A stretch of DNA of 40,881 nt from JBFWYO01 sp050186335 (GTDB lineage: Bacteria > Pseudomonadota > Alphaproteobacteria > Bin65), in the NCBI GenBank assembly GCA_050186335.1, contig JBFWYO010000042.1, positions 1 to 40,881 on the forward strand, given 5' to 3'. A model generated the notes under the pieces. The model was not told the DNA's origin. It was given only the letters and a program-made list of their open reading frames with translations, and ran no database searches. Positions 8,531 through 16,170 of the stretch are shown here, in pieces (position 1 is the first letter of the stretch; every line of letters begins with the position of its first letter). Position numbers and translations under genes: made by a program.

Positions 8531-9715
8531 TCATTCGGCGGGGGCGACCGTCAGGCGCCGCGTGCTCGGGAAATACAGCGTTGCGAGCGAAGTGAGCACC
8601 GCGAACGCCGCCAATACGACGAACAGGTTGGCGAAGCCGCCGTCGCTGCCGTAGGTCAGCGCGATCAACGGCACCGCCGTGGCGCTGACGCCGAGCGAAA
8701 TGACGTAGCGCACGGCATAAACCCGCGCGCGCCAGTGATCGTCGACATAGCGCGCGACCATGGCGTCGTTGATCGGGATCTGGCCGAACACGAAGAACAT
8801 CATCGCGAAGCTGACGATCAGCAGCACATAGCCGTCGGTCCAGGCCGCCAGCAGCAGCATCGGGATCTGCATCAGCGCAACCGGGATGAACACGTTGCGC
8901 AGCGAATAGCGGTCGATCAAATAGCCTACGCACAATTGCGCAACCGCCGCCATTGTGTAGATGATGGCGACGAACGTACCGATGCCGGACGCCGTGCCGA
9001 CGATATCGCGCATGCGGTCGTCGAACATCTTGGGCATGACGATGACGGCGGCATTGAAGATCAACCCGCCGGCCGCGGTGGCGACCAGCAACACCACGAA
9101 CACGCGCACGATCACCGCGCGCGGCAGCGCCGGCGTTTCGCGCTTGGCTTTCCTGGCGGGCTTCGGCTCGCGCGGCACCAAGGCGAGGAAGGCGATGCCG
9201 GTGAGGATACAGACCACGCCGGGAACGAAGAACGCGAAGCGCCAGCCGACGAAATCGGTCAGAAAGCCGGCGATCAACGCGGCCGCCGCGAGGCCCAGAT
9301 TGCCCCATACGCCGTTGATGCCGAGGGTCTTGCCGAGTTTGGTGGTTTCGCCGGCAACCAGCATGGCGATGCCGACCGGATGGTAGATCGCGGCGAACAG
9401 CCCGATCAGCGTGAGACCGACCGCGATGTGCCACGGCGACTGCGCGAAGCCGGTCAGAATCCCGGCCGCGCCGATGCCGAAGAAGAACAGCGCCATGGTG
9501 CCGCGCCGGCTCCACCGGTCGCCGAGCCAGCCGGCCGGAATGGCGCCCGCGCCGAACGCGATGAAGCCGCCGACCGCGAATCCGATCAGCACGCCATAGG
9601 AAAGATCCCATTCCTTCGCGATGCCCAACACGGCGGTCGGGTAGATCAGCATCATCAGGTGATCGAGCGAGTGGCCGAAATTCAGGAACAGATATTTGGC
9701 GCGTTGCGGCTGCAT
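8531..9715 (-). CDS. Major facilitator superfamily transporter
   Basis: A 394-residue polytopic protein with about twelve hydrophobic segments. It has the MFS loop 2-3 motif (GWLGDRWSRRG, about residues 60-70) and a central charged linker rich in Lys and Arg (PREPKPARKAKRE). I chose the ATG at 9715 (MQPQRAKYLFLN) because the hydrophobic core starts right after it; an upstream in-frame start at 9757 would add 14 residues without family-like sequence. The early GHSLDHLMMLIYP stretch recalls MFS carriers related to fosmidomycin-type or organic-acid exporters, but the substrate is unknown. It is divergent from the flavoprotein operon and convergent with dctM. Confidence 0.88.
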   Translation of the reverse strand: MQPQRAKYLFLNFGHSLDHLMMLIYPTAVLGIAKEWDLSYGVLIGFAVGGFIAFGAGAIPAGWLGDRWSRRGTMALFFFGIGAAGILTGFAQSPWHIAVGLTLIGLFAAIYHPVGIAMLVAGETTKLGKTLGINGVWGNLGLAAAALIAGFLTDFVGWRFAFFVPGVVCILTGIAFLALVPREPKPARKAKRETPALPRAVIVRVFVVLLVATAAGGLIFNAAVIVMPKMFDDRMRDIVGTASGIGTFVAIIYTMAAVAQLCVGYLIDRYSLRNVFIPVALMQIPMLLLAAWTDGYVLLIVSFAMMFFVFGQIPINDAMVARYVDDHWRARVYAVRYVISLGVSATAVPLIALTYGSDGGFANLFVVLAAFAVLTSLATLYFPSTRRLTVAPAE

Positions 9716-9849
9716 GAGTCCCCCGAAGGCGGCCCGGCCGAAGCCGAGCGCGCGCATCTTATCGGCGCACCCTAGCGCAACGCCAGAAGCGCGAGACCGG
9801 CGGCTTGCGCATCCCTCGCCCGCGCCGCCGCACGGCGCGCGACCCTGCC

Positions 9850-9878
9850 TTGACTCCTCGGTTAAACGATTGCAATTT
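9850..9878 (+). promoter_or_regulatory. Possible promoter of the flavoprotein operon
   Basis: A good -35-like TTGACT (9850-9855) is followed after 17 bp by a poor -10-like CAATTT (9873-9878), about 55 bp upstream of the flavoprotein ATG. It lies in the only intergenic space available for this operon. The weak -10 element makes this a low-confidence call; dependence on an activator would fit. Confidence 0.3.
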
Positions 9879-9888
9879 CAAAGAAATT
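9874..9888. promoter_or_regulatory. 15-bp AT-rich palindrome, candidate operator
   Basis: AATTTC-AAA-GAAATT is a perfect 6-3-6 inverted repeat in otherwise GC-rich DNA. It overlaps the putative -10 of the flavoprotein operon and lies about 45 bp upstream of its ATG. No regulator gene is adjacent to this operon, so the binding protein, if any, is encoded elsewhere. Confidence 0.4.
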
Positions 9889-9932
9889 CCGCGGGACGCG
9901 GTTCACCCGACGAGACCAGGCAGCGAGACAAG

Positions 9933-11627
9933 ATGGTGCATCTGGAGAGCGACGTTCTGGTCATCGGCGCCGGCGGCGCCGGCATGTACGCGGCGATCGC
10001 CGCCGCGCGCGAAGGCTGCACCGTCAACCTGATCGACCGCAGCCTGATCGGCCGCGGCGGCGCCACCGTGATGGCGCAGATGACGGTCGCCGCCGCGATC
10101 GGCGAGCAGGTGCCCGACGATTGGACCCACCACTACAAGGACACGCTGACCGCCGGGCGCGGCCTGTGCAACGAGCCGCTCGCGCGCCTGCTGTGCGAGG
10201 ACGGCCCGACGCGCATCCGCGAAATGGAAGCGTGGAAAGTCGGCTGGGCGCGCGAGAACGGACATATCAAGCAGGTGGCCGCCCCCGGCCACGATCGCGC
10301 GCGCTGCGTCTACGTGGATTTTCTCAACACCGGGCCGGCGGTCTCCAAGACCCTCCGCACGCGACTGCAGAACCTGAACCAGGTGCGGCGCATCGGCGAT
10401 CTGACCGTGGTCGATCTGGTGGTCAAGGACAGCGAAGTGCTGGGCGCGGTGGCGCTGCATCTGAACACCGGGCAGGTCGTCACGCTGGCGGCCAAATCTG
10501 TCATCGTCGCGACCGGCGGGCTGACGCGGCTGTACTGGCGCAACAGTGCGTCGTTCAACATGGGCGGCGACGGGTTTGCGCTCGCCCTGCGCGCCGGCGC
10601 CGAGCTGATCGACATGGAGTTCGTGCAGTTCTTCCCGATCGGCCACCTGGCGCCGCGCATGATCGGCATGGACCCGATCATGTGGGACCCGTTCCGCTAC
10701 AAGCTCGGCGGGCGCCTGCTGAATGCCGACAAGGAGGAATTCGGCGAGCGCTACGGCCAGACCGAGGACGGCAACTATGTGCTGACCCGCGACGTGGCGA
10801 CGTATGCGATCTTCAAGGAGAACGAAGCCGGCCGCGGCAGCCCGCACGGCGGCGCCTATCTGAGCTTCGAACACATTCCGGAAGCCGAGCTGCGCCGGAA
10901 TTTCGGCCCGGTGATCGACCGCCTGGCTGCCAACGGCATCGATCTGACCAAGATGCCGATCGAAGTGGCGCCGATCGCGCATTATCACATGGGAGGCATC
11001 CGCGTGGATGCCGACCTGCAGACCAAGATCGGCGGCTTGCTGGCCGCCGGCGAAGCGGTCGGCGGCGCCAACGGCGCCAACCGGCTGTCCGGCAATGCGA
11101 TCACCGAGGCGCTGGTGTTCGGGCACCGTGCCGGCACGGTCGCCGCCGCCCGCGCGCGCAAGACGGGCGGTAACAACTGGGACGACAAGGCGGCGCAGCC
11201 CATTGTCGATTTCATCGCGAGCGCGGCGCCGCGCGGCGACCGGCCCAACCCGGCCAGGCTGGTGCCGGAACTTCAGACGCTGATGCAGGAAAAAGTCGGC
11301 CCGTTCCGCACCGGCGCCAAGCTGGAAGCGGCGATCGATTATCTGTTGACCTTGCGCGACCAGCTGGGCGACGTGCCGTTCGCCGGCAAACCCGGCTTCG
11401 ACACCGAGATGCTGGACTGGCTGGACCTGCGCAACATGCAACTGGTCGGCGAAACGATTGCGCGCGCGGCGCTGGCCCGGGTCGAAAGCCGCGGCGCGCA
11501 CCAGCGCGAGGATCACCCGGGGCTGAAGCCGAACTGGGAACTCAATCAGGCGGTGCGCCTGCGCGACGGGCACATGATCTACGAGCGTCTGCCGGTGGTG
11601 CGCGCCGCGGCGGCGAAGGTGGCGTGA
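9933..11627 (+). CDS. FrdA/SdhA-like FAD-binding reductase subunit, atypical active site
   Basis: The protein has 564 residues and belongs to the SdhA/FrdA/AprA/NadB flavoprotein superfamily. A dinucleotide-binding GAGGAG lies at 12-17, HYHMGG at 350-355, and GANRLSGN at 381-388 with the arginine (R384) that serves as proton donor in fumarate reductases. Two canonical features are absent: the histidine that carries covalent FAD in SdhA/FrdA (the GRGGATVMAQM region has none), and the active-site histidine of the QFHPT block, which here reads QFFPI with F234. FAD is therefore probably non-covalent and the substrate not succinate or fumarate (inference). The start is ATG 9933; an upstream extension to 9696 looks non-coding. 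The stop overlaps the next start (TGATG), pairing it with a [2Fe-2S] protein. Confidence 0.85.
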   Translation: MVHLESDVLVIGAGGAGMYAAIAAAREGCTVNLIDRSLIGRGGATVMAQMTVAAAIGEQVPDDWTHHYKDTLTAGRGLCNEPLARLLCEDGPTRIREMEAWKVGWARENGHIKQVAAPGHDRARCVYVDFLNTGPAVSKTLRTRLQNLNQVRRIGDLTVVDLVVKDSEVLGAVALHLNTGQVVTLAAKSVIVATGGLTRLYWRNSASFNMGGDGFALALRAGAELIDMEFVQFFPIGHLAPRMIGMDPIMWDPFRYKLGGRLLNADKEEFGERYGQTEDGNYVLTRDVATYAIFKENEAGRGSPHGGAYLSFEHIPEAELRRNFGPVIDRLAANGIDLTKMPIEVAPIAHYHMGGIRVDADLQTKIGGLLAAGEAVGGANGANRLSGNAITEALVFGHRAGTVAAARARKTGGNNWDDKAAQPIVDFIASAAPRGDRPNPARLVPELQTLMQEKVGPFRTGAKLEAAIDYLLTLRDQLGDVPFAGKPGFDTEMLDWLDLRNMQLVGETIARAALARVESRGAHQREDHPGLKPNWELNQAVRLRDGHMIYERLPVVRAAAAKVA

Positions 11628-11983
11628 TGCAACAGACAGCCAAACTGCACGTCAAGCGCGGCGGCCACGGCCAACCGCAACGCGTGGAGAGTTTCGAAGT
11701 GCCGTTCGAGGCCGGGCAGTCCTTGTTGGACGGCTTGCGCTGGGTGCGCGTCAATCGCGATCCGACCCTGGCGATCCGCTATTCGTGCATCAACGCGAAC
11801 GCGTGCAAGGAGTGCGTCATGCTGCTGAACGGCAAGGTCGTCTATGCCTGCACCGCGCGGCTGGTGGACGGCGACATGCGCGTCGAGCCGCTGCCCAACA
11901 AAACGCTGATCCGCGACCTGGTGACCGAGATCGCGCCGCCCGACGAGCGTTTGGAACACGCAGCGCCCACAGGAACGCGCTGA
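11627..11983 (+). CDS. Short SdhB/FrdB-like [2Fe-2S] protein
   Basis: A 118-residue protein corresponding only to the N-terminal plant-type ferredoxin domain of SdhB/FrdB; the C-terminal domain with the [3Fe-4S] and [4Fe-4S] clusters is missing. Four cysteines (C54, C60, C63, C75) sit in ANACKEC and VVYACTARL contexts, giving C-x5-C-x2-C-x11-C, one residue longer than the usual C-x4-C-x2-C spacing. It begins inside the stop codon of the flavoprotein gene (an in-frame GTG at 11624 is an alternative start) and almost certainly forms its electron-transfer partner. No membrane anchor gene follows, so the complex is probably soluble. Confidence 0.85.
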   Translation: MQQTAKLHVKRGGHGQPQRVESFEVPFEAGQSLLDGLRWVRVNRDPTLAIRYSCINANACKECVMLLNGKVVYACTARLVDGDMRVEPLPNKTLIRDLVTEIAPPDERLEHAAPTGTR

Positions 11984-11987
11984 CGCC

Positions 11988-12980
11988 ATGGCCAAACTGC
12001 AGATCACCGTCGCGACCGACAATTACGACCGCACCCGCGCGATCCGCGACGGGCGCGTGGCGGTCGACGGATGCGAGGTGGTGTATCTGAATCTGGAACC
12101 GGAGGAATTGTTCTTCCGCACCGTGCGCTACAAGGAATTCGACGTCTGCGAGATGTCGTTCAACACCTACATGATGCAGCGCTCGCGCGGCATCGCCGAT
12201 TACATCGCGATCCCGGTGTTTCTGTCGCGCGCGTTCCGGCATTCTGGGATCTATATCCGCACCGACAAAGGCATCAAGACTCCGGCCGATCTGCGCGGCA
12301 AGACCATCGGCCTGCCGGAATATCAGATCACCGCGGTGGTCTGGCTGCGCGGCATGCTGCAGGACGAGTACGGCGTTGCGCCGAGCCAGATCAAGTGGCG
12401 CACCGGCGGCGCCGAGCAGCCGGGCCGCGAGGAACGTGCGCCGCTGAAACCGCCGCCGGGCATCGATCTGGCGCCGATTCCGCCCGGCAAGACGCTGTCT
12501 GGCATGCTCGAGACGGGCGAGCTGGACGCGATCATGCTGCCGCGCACGCCGTCGGCTTTCGTCAAGCAAGCGCCGAACGTGGCGCGGCTGTTCCCCGATT
12601 ACCGCGCCGCCGAGCAGGCTTATTTCCGAAAGACGAAACTGCACCCGATCATGCACGTGCTCGGCGTCAAGACGGCGCTGGCGGAACGCTACCCGTGGCT
12701 GCCGGGCTCGCTGTTCAAGGCGTTCCGGCAAGCCAAAGACCTCGCGATCGCCGATCTCGAGCGCATCATTACGCTGTACGTGACCATGCCGTGGATCGGC
12801 GCCGAGTTGGCCGCCACGCGCGCGGTGCTCGGGCACGATATCTGGCCTTATGGTGTGGCCGAGAACCGGCACGAGATCGAAACCCTGCTGCGTTATTCGC
12901 TGGAACAGGGGCTTTCGGAAAAAGCGCAGACGGTGGAAGAATTGTTCGCGCCGTCGACGCTCGCAACTTCGAAGATCTGA
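11988..12980 (+). CDS. 4,5-dihydroxyphthalate decarboxylase-like protein (PBP2 fold)
   Basis: The 330-residue protein matches, from memory, proteins annotated as 4,5-dihydroxyphthalate decarboxylase. Typical blocks are an N-terminal DNYDRTRAIRDG, then EELFFRTVRYKEFDVCEMS, IPVFLSRAFRHSGIYI, DLRGKTIGLPEYQIT and LFPDY, and the tail LEQGLSEKAQTVEELFAP. The fold resembles type-2 periplasmic binding proteins (NMT1/THI5 group), but there is no signal peptide, so it is cytoplasmic and enzymatic. The reference reaction removes CO2 from 4,5-dihydroxyphthalate to give protocatechuate. The family is poorly characterised and the true substrate may differ. It lies 4 bp after the [2Fe-2S] gene and 1 bp before pdxA, so it is part of that operon. 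Confidence 0.82.
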   Translation: MAKLQITVATDNYDRTRAIRDGRVAVDGCEVVYLNLEPEELFFRTVRYKEFDVCEMSFNTYMMQRSRGIADYIAIPVFLSRAFRHSGIYIRTDKGIKTPADLRGKTIGLPEYQITAVVWLRGMLQDEYGVAPSQIKWRTGGAEQPGREERAPLKPPPGIDLAPIPPGKTLSGMLETGELDAIMLPRTPSAFVKQAPNVARLFPDYRAAEQAYFRKTKLHPIMHVLGVKTALAERYPWLPGSLFKAFRQAKDLAIADLERIITLYVTMPWIGAELAATRAVLGHDIWPYGVAENRHEIETLLRYSLEQGLSEKAQTVEELFAPSTLATSKI

Positions 12981-12981
12981 C

Positions 12982-13971
12982 ATGGCCGGCTTGCCGAAAA
13001 TCGCCGTCGCCCTGGGCGATCCCGCCGGGATCGGGCCCGAACTTGCCTTGAAGGCGGCCGGCGATCCGTGCGTGCGCGCGGCGTGCCGGCCGGTGCTGGT
13101 CGGCGACCCCGCCGTGGTTTCGGCCCATGCCAAGGCCGGCGGCATTGCGCTTGTCCTGCGTCCGATCCAACGCTTCGACCAAGCAGGCGGCGATGCAGGC
13201 GAGGTCGATGTTTTCGCCTGCGCGCCGGTCGGCGATACGCCGCTGCGTTTCGCGGTCAGCGACGGCGCCTACGGACGGGCGGCAGTCGAAGCCGCGCGCG
13301 TCGCCGTGCAGGCGGCGATGGCGGGCGAGGTCGATGCGGTGGTCGCCGCGCCGCAAACGGAAAAATCCATCGCGCTGGCCGGCATCGCGTTCGACGGCTA
13401 TCCGTCGTTCGTCGCCGCGCAGACCGGCACGCCGGTGCACGACGTCTATCTAATGATCTGCTTCGACGACGTGCGCATCGCGCACTGCACGCTGCATGTC
13501 GGCGTGCGCGAGGCGCTGGCGCTGATCACGCCCGAGCGCGTGCAGCGCGTGATCCGCGCGGTGCATACGAGCTTGCAGCGCATCGGCATCGCGAAACCCA
13601 AGATATATGTCAGCGGCCTCAACCCGCATGCCGGCGAAGATGGACTGTTTGGGCGCGAGGAGATCGACACCATCGCGCCGGCGATCCGCGCCGCCGCCGC
13701 CTCGGGCATCGAAGCCAGCGGGCCGTATGCGGCCGATACCATGTTCCGCAAGCCGGGCGCGGATGCGTTCGTCGTGATGCTGCACGACCAGGGCCACATC
13801 GCCGCCAAGCTGCAGGCGTTCGACCGCGCGGCGGCGCTCTCGATCGGCACGCCGATAATGTTTTCCTCGATCCCGCAAGGCAGCGCCTACGACATCGCCG
13901 GCCAAGGCAAGGCCAACCCGGCGGCCATGATCGCCGCGATCCTGCGCGTGGCGGGAGCGGCGCGGCCCTAA
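12982..13971 (+). CDS. pdxA: PdxA-family NAD-dependent dehydrogenase, probably catabolic paralogue
   Basis: The 329-residue protein is of PdxA type: ALGDPAGIGPE at the N-terminus, metal-ligand histidines in the CTLHVGVRE (H172), GLNPHAGEDG (H216) and LHDQGH (H268) blocks, and a C-terminal GSAYDIAGQGKANP. PdxA oxidises 4-phosphohydroxy-L-threonine in vitamin B6 synthesis, but relatives such as PdxA2/DenD (phospho-threonate or -erythronate) and TphB (a terephthalate dihydrodiol dehydrogenase) act in catabolism. The operon partners here (flavoprotein, [2Fe-2S] protein, dihydroxyphthalate-decarboxylase-like protein), and the absence of other pyridoxine genes, favour a TphB-like oxidation step. 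That is inference. ATG 12982 follows the previous stop directly. Confidence 0.85.
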   Translation: MAGLPKIAVALGDPAGIGPELALKAAGDPCVRAACRPVLVGDPAVVSAHAKAGGIALVLRPIQRFDQAGGDAGEVDVFACAPVGDTPLRFAVSDGAYGRAAVEAARVAVQAAMAGEVDAVVAAPQTEKSIALAGIAFDGYPSFVAAQTGTPVHDVYLMICFDDVRIAHCTLHVGVREALALITPERVQRVIRAVHTSLQRIGIAKPKIYVSGLNPHAGEDGLFGREEIDTIAPAIRAAAASGIEASGPYAADTMFRKPGADAFVVMLHDQGHIAAKLQAFDRAAALSIGTPIMFSSIPQGSAYDIAGQGKANPAAMIAAILRVAGAARP

Positions 13972-13987
13972 TTCCGCCTGCACCGGT

Positions 13988-14644
13988 TCAGCCGCGCAAT
14001 TTCTCCGCGAGCCACGCTTCGGCAACCGCGCGATAGGGAACCATGATTTTCTGGACGACGGGATCGGCGGCCACGGTGGCGCGCCATGCGGTCACCTTCG
14101 GGCCGTACTGCGGCGCCGCGGCGCCGAGCGCCGGCAGCAGCAGATCGATCCACAGCAGGGTCGGCGGAAAGCCGCAATCGGCGAAACCGAAATTCGCGCC
14201 GCCGAAATACGGCGCGGGCTGCGCGATCGCTTCGAGCTGCGCCAGACGTTGCGAAATCAGGTGGGTTTTTTCCGCAACGATCCCGGCATCGCGCGTCGCG
14301 GGCGCCGCCTGCGCGAACAAGGCGCGCACCGGCGGCTCCAGATAAAGATCATGGAACCGGGAGAGCGCGCGCGCCCGCGCGCGGCCGACCGCGTCCTTCG
14401 GCAGCAGCGGCCAGCCGGGATAGATGTCGTCGAGATATTCGATGATGGCGTCGGATTCGACGAGGATCGTCTCGTCGTCTTGCAAGACCGGCACCGTGCC
14501 GAGCGGGTTGATCGCGCAATGCTCGGCGGATTTGTACGAGCCGCCTTGCGGCAGGCGGCGTTCGTAGAACAGGCCCTTGGCTTCGAGCGCCAAGGCGACC
14601 TTGGCGCTGTAGCTCGAGAGCGGCGTGGCATAGAGCAGCAGCAT
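13988..14644 (-). CDS. Glutathione S-transferase family protein
   Basis: A 218-residue cytosolic GST. The N-terminal thioredoxin-like domain begins LYATPLSSYSAKVAL, with serines where many bacterial GSTs place the catalytic residue. NPLGTVPVL carries the cis-proline and ESDAIIEYLDD the glutathione gamma-glutamyl binding residues. A helical C-terminal domain follows from about residue 85. ATG 14644 gives a normal N-terminus; the open frame extends to 14767 but that part is not GST-like. It is convergent with pdxA (16-bp gap) and divergent from the Vgb-like gene. GSTs in aromatic operons often cleave ethers, dehalogenate or isomerise; nothing here fixes the reaction. Confidence 0.88.
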   Translation of the reverse strand: MLLLYATPLSSYSAKVALALEAKGLFYERRLPQGGSYKSAEHCAINPLGTVPVLQDDETILVESDAIIEYLDDIYPGWPLLPKDAVGRARARALSRFHDLYLEPPVRALFAQAAPATRDAGIVAEKTHLISQRLAQLEAIAQPAPYFGGANFGFADCGFPPTLLWIDLLLPALGAAAPQYGPKVTAWRATVAADPVVQKIMVPYRAVAEAWLAEKLRG

Positions 14645-14757
14645 GGCCAGACGGTACGGGGCGATGTCGGATCGCACAAGGGCGGCGCGTTGTCGCCGCG
14701 CCCGGCAATGTTTATGCTTGATGCCGACGCCGTCCAATTCCCCGCAGGAGACGCGCC

Positions 14758-15729
14758 ATGAGCCCACGCCCCGTCGCCGCCATCGCCGCCGCCCTGTTCG
14801 CCGCCGCGCTTTCGATTGCGCCGGCCGTCGCCGAAGTCACCCTGCAATCGTTCCCGGTGCCCAAGGGCGCGCACCCGCACGACATCGCGTGCGATGCGCA
14901 GGGCATCGTGTGGTACACCGCGCAGCATCAGGCGGCGCTCGGCCGGCTCGATCCGAAGACCGGCAAGGTCGAACAGATTCCGCTCGGCCAGGGCTCGTCG
15001 CCGCACGGCGTCATCATCGGGCCGGACGGCGCGCCGTGGATCACCGACAGCGGCTTGAACGCGATCGTCAAGGTCGATCCCGCGACGCGCAAGGTGACCG
15101 CCTATCCGCTGCCCAAGGATCGCGGCTACACCAATTTGAATACCGCCACGTTCGACAAGGCCGGGATTCTGTGGTTCACCGGCCAGACCGGCGTGTACGG
15201 CAGCGTCGATCCCAAGACCGGCACGGTCAAAGTCTGGGACGCGCCGAAGGGGCGCGGGCCGTACGGCATCGCCACCACGCCGCAGGGCGACGTGTATTAC
15301 GCCTCGCTGGCCGGCAGCCACATCGCCAGGATCGACACCAAGACCGGCGCGGCCACGATGATCGAGCCGCCGACCGCGAACCAGGGGGCCCGCCGCGTGT
15401 GGTCCGACTCGAAGGGCCGCATTTGGGTCAGCGAATGGAATTCCGGCCAGGTCAGCGTCTACGACCCGGCGGACAAGAGCTGGAGGATGTGGAAGCTGCC
15501 CGGCAGCGGCGCGCGTACCTATTCGGTGTATGTCGACGAGACCGACAAGGTGTGGCTGACCGATTTCGGCAACAACACCATGGTTCGCTTCGACCCGGCG
15601 ACCGAGAAATTCGAAAGCTGGAAGATGCCGCGCGACCGCGCGCAGGTGCGCCAGATGCTCGGCTGCAAGGGCGAAGCCTGGGCGCCCGAATCCGGCACCG
15701 ATCATCTGACGGTGTTCCGGTTCAAGTAA
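14758..15729 (+). CDS. Secreted Vgb-like (streptogramin lyase family) beta-propeller protein
   Basis: The 323-residue protein has a clear signal peptide (cleavage near AVA-EV, residue 25). About seven repeats follow, of the form x-GIVWYT...LGRLDPKTGKV, typical of the virginiamycin B lyase/SMP-30-like propeller fold. Vgb linearises streptogramin B antibiotics, but most chromosomal relatives are of unknown function and many are periplasmic. A good AGGAG ribosome binding site precedes ATG 14758. A cytochrome c gene starts 23 bp downstream and a P450 follows, so the propeller may belong to a periplasmic redox or sensing unit rather than antibiotic resistance (inference). Confidence 0.82.
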   Translation: MSPRPVAAIAAALFAAALSIAPAVAEVTLQSFPVPKGAHPHDIACDAQGIVWYTAQHQAALGRLDPKTGKVEQIPLGQGSSPHGVIIGPDGAPWITDSGLNAIVKVDPATRKVTAYPLPKDRGYTNLNTATFDKAGILWFTGQTGVYGSVDPKTGTVKVWDAPKGRGPYGIATTPQGDVYYASLAGSHIARIDTKTGAATMIEPPTANQGARRVWSDSKGRIWVSEWNSGQVSVYDPADKSWRMWKLPGSGARTYSVYVDETDKVWLTDFGNNTMVRFDPATEKFESWKMPRDRAQVRQMLGCKGEAWAPESGTDHLTVFRFK

Positions 15730-15752
15730 TCCGCGGCGATAGGGTGCGTGCG

Positions 15753-16163
15753 ATGATCCCCGCTCCGATCCGTGCGCAGCTGCGCCGGACGGTTGGCACG
15801 GCCGGAGTCGCGGTTGCGCTGCTTGCCGGCGCGAGCGCCTTCGCCGAGGCCGAAACCGACGCCGGCGCGCGCGCGTTCCAGAAATGCTATTCGTGCCACG
15901 ATGTCGATCCGGCGACGAAAAACCTGCAGGGCCCGAATCTGGCCGACATCGTCGGGCGTAGGGCGGCGCAGGTGGCGGAGTTCGACTATTCGCCGGCGAT
16001 GCGCGCCGCGGCGGACCGGGGCCTGACCTGGACGCGCGAGGCGCTCGACCAGTATCTCGCGGCACCGCTGGAGTTTCTGCCCGGCACCAGCATGAGCTTC
16101 GTCGGCATCAAGGATGCGGCGGAGCGGCGCGCGATCATCGATTATCTGGCACGGCAACGTTGA
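15753..16163 (+). CDS. Class I c-type cytochrome
   Basis: The 136-residue protein has a signal sequence (hydrophobic stretch about 15-30, cleavage near AFA-EA) and one haem-attachment motif CYSCH at 45-49. It then has GPNLADIVGR and a distal methionine at PGTSM (M114), as in cytochrome c2/c550-type electron carriers. It would be exported, receive haem covalently in the periplasm and shuttle electrons there. Located between a secreted propeller protein and a cytoplasmic P450, 7 bp ahead of the latter. Confidence 0.9.
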   Translation: MIPAPIRAQLRRTVGTAGVAVALLAGASAFAEAETDAGARAFQKCYSCHDVDPATKNLQGPNLADIVGRRAAQVAEFDYSPAMRAAADRGLTWTREALDQYLAAPLEFLPGTSMSFVGIKDAAERRAIIDYLARQR

Positions 16164-16170
16164 GGCCGAT

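Noticed and set aside
9903..11573. 556-codon open frame on the minus strand
   Set aside because: Antisense to the clearly coding flavoprotein gene; low-complexity composition and no start context.
12982..13971. Vitamin B6 biosynthesis enzyme
   Set aside because: Motifs are PdxA, but the gene sits in a catabolic operon with no other B6 genes; I kept the family symbol but not the biosynthetic role.
14758..15729. Streptogramin resistance gene
   Set aside because: A signal peptide and the redox-gene neighbourhood argue against a cytoplasmic antibiotic lyase; only the fold similarity is supported.
14257..16065. 602-codon open frame on the minus strand
   Set aside because: Antisense to the signal-peptide propeller and cytochrome c genes, and overlapping the GST gene in the wrong frame.
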